The notes under the pieces are model-generated. The model worked only from the letters and a program-made list of their open reading frames with translations, had not been told where the DNA came from and did not search any database. From assembly GCA_949825045.1 (NCBI GenBank), contig OX463808.1, forward strand, positions 25,419,674-25,483,673: a stretch of DNA of 64,000 nt, read 5' to 3'. The stretch comes from Argyresthia goedartella (Eukaryota > Arthropoda > Insecta > Lepidoptera > Argyresthiidae). How positions within the stretch are numbered: the first letter of the stretch is position 1; every line of letters begins with the position of its first letter. Of this stretch, positions 56,690-64,000 are shown one piece after another. A program made the position numbers and the translations under genes.

Positions 56690-58170
56690 TTGATATTCAG
56701 CGATTGGGCGACAATGGAACTTCATACTAGAAGGCAGCATTTATATGAACTGAAAAATCTTATAATCATAGTAAAGAATTTGATGACTATGTCAAAAATT
56801 ATTCCAAAACATTCGAAATTAATTGTGCGAAAGCTAATCCGGGACACGCCCGCAGGAGGATCAGAAATAGTCCTAATGACATCAAAAGTAGATGGCAGGT
56901 AGTTAACGAGGGAACTGGAAAGAATGAACAACGCTTCACTGACTTCAAAATGAGAGATAACGACCACTTCGGAAGGTAAGAGCTCAACGTTGCCCAAATC
57001 TTCAAAGATTTATTTTTGGATATTCCAGTTTCTGTCACTAAGTCACTAAACTCATCTCCCATTGTCGCCGAATCCTTACTTATAAATAGTATAACAAAAT
57101 GCAATTTTGATTTAGAAATCGTTCATGTCGGTCTTTTTTCTATTCTTCTTGACGGCCTCTCTGTAAAAACTGCTAATTCCTTATTAGATGGCATGGCATG
57201 GCATGGCCCCCCACTTAGCTTGTATTTTTAACCAATAGGTTGATAGTGGCACATTTCCTGACTTGATAAAACAAAGTAAAGTCATTCCTCTTTTCGAAGC
57301 TGGTAGTACCTTCCGATCCCAATTATTTCAGACCTATCACGATTTTACCCACCCTTAGCAAAATCTTCGCAAAAATCATACTGGGTCAATTAAGCGATCA
57401 TTTTTATCGCCATAAATTTATGAATTCCAAATAATACGGATTCACTCGGGGATGCTCAGCAACCGACGCTGGAGCAGAACCTATTAAACATATATTCAGC
57501 GCTTCGGAAGGCTCACATGACGTAATCGGAGTTTTTTGTAATCTTTCCAAAGCTTTCGATTGTGTAAATCACGATAGTCGGGAAGCTAGATCATTATGGT
57601 GTAAAGGCTAATTAATGCACTTGGCTTTCAGAGTTCATATCTCAGTAGCAGAACACAAATGGTTGTAGTCAATGATAAGAGGTCGTCGGGATCGTCGGTA
57701 CCCATGGGCGTTCTACATGGCTCAATGTAAGGTTCATTCCTTTTCCTTATTTATATGAATGTCTCGAATATAAATCGCATATTTATTCTGCAGAAACGGG
57801 CTATACGGGTCATTTACGAACTCTGTCTCAGTAAGTCGCTAAGAGACATGTTTAAGGAGATCGGCTTACTAACTGTAGCTAGTCAATTTATTGTCGAAAA
57901 TATAATGTATGTACGCAAGAACCTAACAACATTTTACAAATTTAGCGACAGCTGTAATGTTAATCTAATAAATAATCGCAGAATAGTTGCGCCCCGGTTA
58001 TCAATTCTTTCAAGGGTCAGTGCATTCTCTGCTTCAACAAGATACCTCTGGAGATTTTGAAATTGCTATTTGAGCAATTTAAATCCGTGTAAAAACGACT
58101 TTGTCAAAAAAGGGATATTACAATGTTTAAGATTATTTAAATGACTCGACGGTATGGGATTAATCTAACA
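56690..58170 (+). pseudogene. LINE (Jockey/CR1-type) with RT palm deleted
   Basis: Plus strand with many frame changes. Readable in order: the linker upstream of RT (WQVVNEGTGKNEQ, about 56895; DIPVSVTKSLNSSPIVAESL, about 57019), fingers (VDSGTFPDLIKQSKVIPLF, about 57240), RT block with CNLSKAFDCVNHD (about 57537-57575), then FLFLIYMN at about 57740. This joins directly to NINRIFILQKRAIRVIYELC (from 57767), which belongs to the C-terminal thumb region. The FADD-box palm part is therefore missing. The C-terminus continues to about 58165. Endonuclease is absent by 5' truncation. It lies inside the LTR element, between integrase and the RTE copy. Confidence 0.8.
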
Positions 58171-59062
58171 CAGAACTAACTGTTATTATTTTTGTTATTA
58201 TTTATTCCTGCTTATTAATTATAATTATTAATATGGTAATATTTTTATCCGGAGTGGTTATTCTGGTTATTCTACCTTCGATCATATACACGCTACCAAG
58301 TAACTGATGGAGAGATGTAGGGAGTACAACCAGCCCCTTGTCTGGCTTTTGTAGACTACGTAAAAGCTTTTGACACAGTCGAGCACTGGGCGGTGTTCCA
58401 CTCCCTCCATCGGTGCGGAGTCGACGTTAGCTTTGTAAGTATCCTCCGGGAGCTCTACTGTTGCGCTACGATGCGGGTGCGTATGCATGAGCCAATCAAC
58501 CCTGTAGCTTTAGGCCGGGGTGTGCGCCAAGGCGGCACTATTTCTCCAAAATTCTTCACGAATGTCCTTGAAGACGTAATGAAGACTATTGTGGGATGTA
58601 AAAGAGGCGTCAATATTAACGGCGCCAAGCTCACGCACCTGAGCTTCGCAGACGATCTAGTACTCATAGCTGAAGACGTCATTAATCTACAAAACATACT
58701 TGACGAACTGCACACAACATCTTTGCAGGTCGGCCTTAAGATGAACATGTCCAAAACGAAAATAATGATGAGTCACTCATCGGTACCAAACATAATTGTC
58801 GGTAACAGTACAATAGAGGCGGTGGACAGTTATGTTTATCTTGGACGTTATTTGTCTTTTGGCTGAGATCTTCAAGTAAACGAGATTACCAGATGGATTC
58901 AGTTCGCAATACAGAAATGAGACGTCGTACGAAGATCGTCAATGTCGGCAAGCGAATCACGAGACTGAAGTGGGGGTGGGCAGGACAAAGTGGTTACAGA
59001 GTGGCTACCCAGAACTGCACGACGACCAGTTGGCAGACCACCAGCCAGATAGACGGATGACT

Positions 59063-59072
59063 TCACCGCCAT
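59063..59072 (+). repeat. Target-site duplication, left copy
   Basis: TCACCGCCAT, identical to 59600-59609. The two copies flank the 527-bp LINE insertion exactly where the RTE frame is broken. Confidence 0.85.
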
Positions 59073-59599
59073 CCTCCAGCCTCCCTCTGAGGGCGAAGCT
59101 CGGGATCTACAAGACCTATGTGAGATCCCGCCTCACCTACGCGGCTCCGGCATGGTACGCCCTGTGCTCGGAAACGAACAAAAGGAGACTCCGAGCCCAA
59201 GAGAACCTCTCTCTGCGTACCATCGTCGGCGCCCCCCGCTACGTGAGGAATGCGACAATCCAGAGGGACCTAAGATGGGAAACCGTGGACCAGTTTGTCC
59301 AGAGGCTGGCGAAGGGCATGTTCGCGCGTGCGGATGCGTCACATCTTCCGCACATCGCCGAACTGGCGCCGCACCACGCGCGCCCGCCCGACCGCTGCCG
59401 CCTGCCACGCGACCTGGTTGCCTAGCCGGTGATCACCCACTGCTCACCAGAGCCACAAGAAGACCACCGCCCGCAGGGGCCATCCGATGACCTGTCCACA
59501 GGAGTGGACAGAGGCGATTCTTCGGGAAGAGGTCCGTCGACCTGACCCCGACTCCCCACGCCCCAGAACGGGTGCGTGAGACGACTTAGATGATGATGA
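59073..59599 (+). pseudogene. 5'-truncated LINE C-terminus nested in the RTE
   Basis: The frame reads SLPLRAKLGIYKTYVRSRLT, then YAAPAWYALCSETNKRRLRA, LRTIVGAPRYVRNATIQRDL and RWETVDQFVQRLAKGMFARA, ending at a TAG near 59425. This is the C-terminal region of a Jockey-type ORF2. A UTR of about 170 bp follows and ends in a GATGATGATGA tail at the right junction. Flanked by a perfect 10-bp target-site duplication. The coding part (about 118 codons) still has no stop, so it is younger than its RTE host. Confidence 0.88.
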
Positions 59600-59609
59600 T
59601 CACCGCCAT
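59600..59609 (+). repeat. Target-site duplication, right copy
   Basis: Second copy of TCACCGCCAT; the RTE reading frame resumes immediately after it. Confidence 0.85.
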
Positions 59610-59721
59610 AGCGGGTAGGCAGTGGATGCGGGAGGCTCAGGATCGGAGTGGATGGCGTGGTAAAGAAGAGGCCTATACCCAGCACTGGGTGAGTGTGGGC
59701 TGTTTGATAATGATGATGATG

Positions 59722-60745
59722 GTATTTTCATAAGTTAATTACAACCAATCTTTTAAAGGAGATCTAAAAATAAATTTGTGGGAGTTTCTACGCCCTTCTT
59801 CTTCTACAGTGGTCTCATGTAAAGAGATGCAAAAAATTACGTTTGCGTGAGTGAGGAATGAGTTATAAAGAAATTTGAACTTTGAACTTTAGTAAAAGAA
59901 GAAGGTTTTAAGTTTGAACCATCAATGGTGTTAGAGGAGTTAGGAGCAGTTGCGTAGTCAATTTATTTAGCAAGATTGTTGTCAGCTGACTTTGGTTCTT
60001 GAAAATATTCGTTCATAAACTTGGCAGGCAGTGGTCAGTGCATCAATGGAAGTTAAATAATTAAGCGCAGCGAGCATGGAGTAACCGGGGCGAATATTCT
60101 TGCGCAAGTTCTTTAGTTGCTCCTCTTCACTGAGTTTGTTCTCTAGGCGAGAAAACATTCCGAACGTGATGGAAACATAAATGATGATAGTCAAGGATTC
60201 ACTTTGGGTACGTAAGTCGATGGTAGTCAAAGTCAAACTCACCGAGGTCCTTTACCTTACTTAGTCACAAAGTTTAGTCCAAGTCAAGTCGGGGTATCGG
60301 TTCTTTTGAAACCTGAACCAATGAAGAGCTTTAATAGTGAAGAGTTCAAGACCTGATCTGAAAAAAATATCAGGAATTTGCCTAGAGGTGCTAAATCCAT
60401 TTATTTTTTTCGGAGACGATTTTAGGCATGTAGTACATCATAAGATATCTTCATAAGTTCGGTTATCAGGTTATTCAGTGAAATTTTAATAACTCTAGGA
60501 GGTGTTGGTGTAGGGATAGGTGTTGGATTTGAGTTAACAACAGTTACATTTAGAGGAAGAGTGTTTCGAGTGACAAGGGACGACTCAGCTAGTACGAAAA
60601 AGAAATTCGTATCTTTTTTCAAGAGAAGAGAGTTTTGTTTGTGATGCAAGCAGCCGCTCTTCGAGAGCGGGTTCTGATTTTGGTCAATGCGTTCCAGGCG
60701 AAAACAGAGGTGACTAAGGTAAGCCTCAGCCTTTTTATCGGTTTG
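59722..60745 (-). pseudogene. Gag remnant of the LTR element, second part
   Basis: Minus strand. The clearest block (60242-59982) reads IIYVSITFGMFSRLENKLSE, then EEQLKNLRKNIRPGYSMLAA. The LSEEEQLKxLxxNIRPxY pattern is the conserved retrotransposon gag (capsid-like) motif of Ty3/Gypsy-type elements. Upstream (60781-60422) is an open frame with RLERIDQNQNPLSKSG and a Pro/Thr-rich linker. A stop-rich stretch lies between them. The C-terminal end near 59930-59722 is frameshifted and a zinc knuckle could not be confirmed. It is cut off from its N-terminus by the LINE at 60.75-62.43 kb. Confidence 0.7.
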
Positions 60746-62430
60746 GTAAGACCAATTCATAAAAAAGGTAGATACATACAAATTACTATAGACCTATTGC
60801 TATACTATCTTGCGTAGATAAAATTATAGAAAAATATTTTGGACAAAAAATTAATGATTTTTTATCAAATAACGGCATCATTCATGAAAAACAATTCGGA
60901 TTTCAAAGAAAGAAGAGTACCACTCAACTTCTACATATATTTGTTTACTGAGGAGGTTAACAATCACTTGAACAATAGAAAACATGTACTTGCAATTATG
61001 ATTGACTTCAGCAAAGCTTTTAATACACTTAATTACGAAACGCTTTATAAAAAAATGCATCAGAATGGCATACAGGGGCCAACGCTGGATTGGTTTAAAA
61101 ACTATCATACAAACAGATACAATACAGTTAGTATTGCCGGTGAGCACAGTGACCTAAAACAATCATTACGCGGTACGGCCCAAGGTTCGGTTATTGGCCC
61201 GACTGAATATCTGATATATGTAAACGATATGTGTAAACTATTCCAGCGTGCCTCTGTTTACCAATTTGCTGACGACACATGCCTAATAATAGAGTGTCAA
61301 GACCTAGAAGCTGGACAATGTACAATGAAAAAAGACTTTGATCTCTTATGTAAATGGGCACACGACGTTGGCTTATCCATCAATTATGAAAAAACTAAAT
61401 TAATGCACATTCACTCGTCATACCTAAAAGCTAACATAACACCAACAATCGTAGCCCAGGAACATACACATGCACCTTCAACAAACACCATGTAACTGTA
61501 AGCCTCTTGAAATTGTAAAACAACACACCTACCTTGGCCTAGTAATAGACGATAAATTCAATTGGGGTCCGCATGTGGACCATGTATGTAATAGATTAAG
61601 AGCAATATTGGCTAAGATTAAATTTCTTAAACAAAAGATGCCATACAACACCTTGAGATTATTATACTTGTCCGTGGCAGACTCAATAATAAACTACGAC
61701 ATAACGAGTTATGGTCATACCTATAAAACATACCTAAAACGTATTTATAACATTCAAATTAGACTATTGAAAACAATTGTACCATTAAAAATTAAACATG
61801 AAAATAGAAATCATTATGAAAACTTGTTCCAATATTGTAAAGTAATTAGATTAGTGTACATGATAAAGTAGAACTTGCAATTGTATCCGATAATCAGAAT
61901 AAAATACAGTCTTTAGATTTAAAAAAGAGATATGGTAGCCTACGTACTCTGTCAAAAACACCCACATTTAATTTACCTAATTGTAATAACGAATATGGCA
62001 GAAGAATTTGGACGTACAGCCTACCTAGTATATTAAACACACTGCCAAAATCCTTAATAAATAATCTTATAAATAAAAATCCAAAGCAAGTTCGAAACAT
62101 CCTTAAACGTTATTATATCTATGATAGATTTAATAAAGAGGAGGGTGTACGTACACATCATTCACATCCAGAATAATATAATATAGTCATATTGAGAATA
62201 TCTGTATTGGCTAATTGTTAGACTTCACTTAGATGTACTAAAATAAAATATTAAATTGCATTTTGCAACTGAATATTAAATAAATTAATAATATTAATAT
62301 GTAAACTTAGGGCAACCTTCCCGGGGATTAAAAATCTTAAATGTAAAGATTACACCCGGGAATTAAACAATTTACTAACCTTTTTATTCAAATAAACAGT
62401 TTAGAAATAAAAAATAAATATTTTTTTTTT
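60746..62430 (+). pseudogene. LINE with reverse transcriptase, nested in gag
   Basis: The best-preserved LINE here. It starts abruptly in the RT fingers (IHKKGRY, about 60755), then IIEKYFGQKINDFLSNN in another frame. The long frame 60839-61495 carries VLAIMIDFSKAFNTLNYETL (RT block with Asp), GTAQGSVIGPTEYLIYVND and YQFADDTCLII (FADD at 61265-61276), and INYEKTKLMH. A frameshift near 61470 leads to 61470-61871 (TYLGLVIDDKFNWGPHVDHV, thumb), then another to a C-terminal tail up to about 62175. The 3' UTR ends in AAATAAAAAATAAATATTTT. Endonuclease is missing. It reads opposite to the surrounding gag, whose two halves lie on either side. Confidence 0.85.
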
Positions 62431-62663
62431 TTAGATAGAAGCGAAGAATATTTTCAAGAAGACAAGGTATCTTCAGCCTGATCCACATCTTCGTTAGAAG
62501 GAAGGACCGAAGTTACAATTTCCGAGGCAGGATTGTCTCTAATTAAAGGTTCAATCTGCTTTTAGAGATTTCTGGGGGAATCAGCAGGAGTTTCTCAACG
62601 GATCCGCTCCTCATATTCGAGTTACGCCTTGTTCAATTGAGATACTTTGAAGGGACGAGCCAT
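62431..62663 (-). pseudogene. Gag remnant of the LTR element, N-terminus
   Basis: ATG at 62663-62661 gives MARPFKVSQLNKA, then (through stops) LEYEERIR, ETPADSPRNL, KQIEPLIRDNPASEIVTSVL and an acidic stretch PSNEDVDQAEDTL. A leading segment with 'LEYE-RIR' followed by a basic/hydrophobic KQIEPLI helix is what I expect at the start of many insect Ty3/Gypsy-type gag proteins. Three in-frame stops show decay. It is about 110 bp downstream of the primer-binding-site-like motif. Confidence 0.65.
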
Positions 62664-62770
62664 TGCACTGAAGTAGGTATCGAAGCAGTAATAAAGAAGG
62701 AAACTTAAAACTTAATTCTAGGTCGAAAGAGTTAGCCAAAGAGATCAGATTTAGTAACTTTCAATATTTA

Positions 62771-62782
62771 GATTGGGCACCA
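62771..62782 (-). other. Primer-binding-site-like motif
   Basis: On the minus strand the sequence just inside the 5' LTR reads TGGTGCCCAATC. A TGG start complementary to a tRNA CCA end, 4 nt from the inferred LTR edge, is the normal position of a primer-binding site. I cannot name the tRNA. Confidence 0.5.
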
Positions 62783-62786
62783 AAAC

Positions 62787-62995
62787 TGACACGTTACAGG
62801 GGTTAATAGGAATAACCCTATGAAACGGGAGCCTAAGAGAAATTTAGAAAAAGATACAATTTAGAATATAGGTTCTAAAAGTCAAGAAATGAAAGACAGA
62901 GAGTATTAGTAGAGTATGTTCTTTTATTTTATAGCCCAACCAGCAACAATAAAAATCTGGTCTGAGGGCGCTAAATAACTTTAAATATATAGTAA
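62787..62995 (-). repeat. Probable 5' LTR of the minus-strand element
   Basis: Matches the 54.05-kb repeat over TGACACGTTACAGGGGTTAA and TCTAAAAGTCAAGAAATGAA, then GTATGTTCTTTTATTTTA and AAATCTGGTC. Similarity ends near 62995, so the outer part is lost or diverged. The two LTRs differ at many positions, which means an old insertion. Confidence 0.6.
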
Positions 62996-63318
62996 TACTA
63001 AGTATAGTATACCCCTGCAATTGGCCGCTTCGCTAATTGCCGAACTTATTAATAGTTACATTTTAAATTTAACTATAAATTAACAATCACAGAGAGCTTA
63101 TGATATGTAGAGATAATGCAGTGTATGTTATACATAATTAGGCATTAAAATACTTGTGTGTTGTTAATATGAAACACTCGTATATTGAAGCCTCTCATTA
63201 TGGAAGTCACATTATCTACTATTGTTTTTTATTATAATGAAATAATCTTCCACTAAAGTAAGTACCTGTAGTCGGGTTTAAATATAGAAAATATTCATTA
63301 CGATTATGTTTTATTTCC
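62996..63318. other. AT-rich noncoding DNA
   Basis: No repeat core or coding seen between the LTR and the transposase tail. This may include the outer part of the LTR. Confidence 0.35.
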
Positions 63319-63567
63319 ATTAGTCATCAAATTCTGAATCTAAATATTCAACAGATTCATATGACATTTCGTGATCTTCATGATCAGTTGTACTGGTTCA
63401 ATTCTGGACATACCAGACTCATTGTCAGATGTAAGACTGGATGTTTCACTATCACTGCCGCCAACATTTATAATAAGTTGTTCAATTTCTCTATCAATTA
63501 CCAGTCCCCTGCATCTATATTCCTCTTCTAGTTTTTTGTATGCTCACACCAATTATTCCATGTATTA
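63319..63567 (-). pseudogene. Transposase C-terminus (Tc1/mariner superfamily)
   Basis: Minus strand: WNNWCEHTKKLEEEYRCRGL, then VIDREIEQLIINVGGSDSET. After a frameshift comes an acidic tail (MSYESVEYLDSEFDD) ending at a TAA near 63319. The 22.4-kb transposase has the same C-terminal plan (EEWTKVCNHAIKCEDVF... RFIINV, acidic tail). Only the last part is present; the catalytic region is cut off where the next LINE begins. Assignment rests on this resemblance. Confidence 0.5.
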
Positions 63568-64000
63568 GATTTGTATTTGTCTTGAGAAGGCTAAGTAAAA
63601 TTGCATCAAGACAAACAGCGATATCGGCCTACTACGGATATATAGAATCAATACTCAGATATGCCTTGATCATCTGGGGGAACGGTACCGCCAAGCAAGC
63701 TGTTTTTATCGCTCAAAAAAAATGCATCCGGTCAATAGCTGGAGTACCGCAGCACGTATCATGCAAGCCATTGTTTCGTGAGTTGAAAATACTACCATTT
63801 CCCTGTCTATATATCATGGAAGTGGCTAAATTTGTTAAACTTAACACTAATCTATTTGCCAAAGCAAGTGATCTATATCACAGAAATACCAGAAATCCTG
63901 ATAGGCTTGTCTTAAAACACTGTCCCAGAACAGCACTGTACAAAAATAATTGTAACGCAATGTGTTTAACGGTGTGCAATGGGATACCTCAAGATATTAA
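63568..64000 (+). pseudogene. LINE C-terminal region, running off the window
   Basis: An open frame without a start codon: FVLRRLSKIASRQTAISAYY, then YALIIWGNGTAKQAVFIAQK and KCIRSIAGVPQHVSCKPLFR, LPFPCLYIMEVAKFVKLN and HCPRTALYKNNCNAMCLTVC. This is the C-terminal part downstream of RT in Jockey/CR1-type LINE ORF2 ('WGN...QKKCIRSIAG...CKPLFre'). I see no stop to the window end, so this copy is younger than the others or coding may continue. RT blocks are absent, so it is 5'-truncated at 63567. Confidence 0.85.

Larger units (their letters stand above)
58258..59721 (+). pseudogene. RTE-type LINE, reverse transcriptase and C-terminus, interrupted
   Basis: From about 58260 it reads GYSTFDHI, then CLAFVDYVKAFDTVEHWAVF (RT block with catalytic Asp), RGVRQGGTISPKFFTNVLED and LSFADDLVLIAEDV (FADD at 58645-58656), QVGLKMNMSKTKIM and DSYVYLG. 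This block order and wording are typical of RTE-clade ORFs. Stops follow from 58863. The C-terminal region RRPVGRPPARxTDD (about 59018-59060) is cut by a 527-bp LINE insertion and resumes at 59610 with RQWMREAQDRSGWRGKEEAY then TQHWVSVGC. The 3' end has a (GAT)n tail. It is 5'-truncated and dead. Confidence 0.85.

Overview
The window looks like a stretch of insect nuclear DNA, most probably from a moth or butterfly (Lepidoptera). No organism is named in the input. I infer it from the lack of dense long ORFs, the AT-rich background broken by CpG-rich islands, several tRNA-headed SINEs, decayed Jockey/CR1-like and RTE-like LINEs, Tc1/mariner-type DNA transposons, and short inverted-repeat elements of kinds I associate with lepidopteran genomes. 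Nothing looks bacterial or viral, and there is no operon structure. I could not support a complete host protein-coding gene. The best host-gene hint is weak: a cluster of TGTCA-type motifs at about 5651-5715 followed by a 43-codon ORF at 5818-5949.

Layout. 1-7.2 kb is mostly unassigned noncoding DNA with one small inverted-repeat element (1.7-1.95 kb), one SINE (4.6-4.9 kb) and the promoter-like patch. 7.2-7.5 kb holds a second non-autonomous element. 7635-9170 is a 70-bp minisatellite of about 22 copies with signs of a 420-bp higher-order period. 9.2-10.4 kb is the 3' half of a LINE on the minus strand. 10.4-17.9 kb is noncoding, with a (GCC)14 microsatellite, CpG-rich patches, a SINE and a fold-back element. 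17.9-22.2 kb is repeat-rich (inverted/tandem array, two SINEs of one family, a 24-bp minisatellite). 22.35-22.97 kb is an internally deleted DDE transposase gene. 23-29.6 kb is largely CpG-rich noncoding DNA, perhaps cis-regulatory. 29.6-30.4 kb is a Tc1-like transposase relic split by a younger element. 30.4-36.4 kb is noncoding with a LINE zinc-finger tail at 34.3 kb. 36.4-40.4 kb has a duplicated 158-bp unit, a 35-bp tandem array, and a 1.4-kb element with long inverted ends and unrecognised ORFs. 40.4-52.6 kb is again mainly noncoding with CpG islands, small elements and a LINE tail (47.6-48.1 kb).

54-63 kb is a nest of transposons. A degraded Ty3/Gypsy-type LTR element on the minus strand (LTR-like ends near 54.05 and 62.79 kb, a primer-binding-site-like motif, gag and integrase remnants) is interrupted by a small inverted-repeat element, a Jockey/CR1-like LINE, an RTE-type LINE that itself carries a 527-bp LINE insertion flanked by a 10-bp target duplication, and another LINE. 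The window ends in a transposase tail and a further LINE.

The transposon genes are broken by stops, frameshifts or deletions, so most of the biology readable here is insertion history rather than pathways. The CpG-rich islands, with recurring AT-rich motifs and little coding signal, could be distal regulatory DNA of a gene outside the window; that is inference only.
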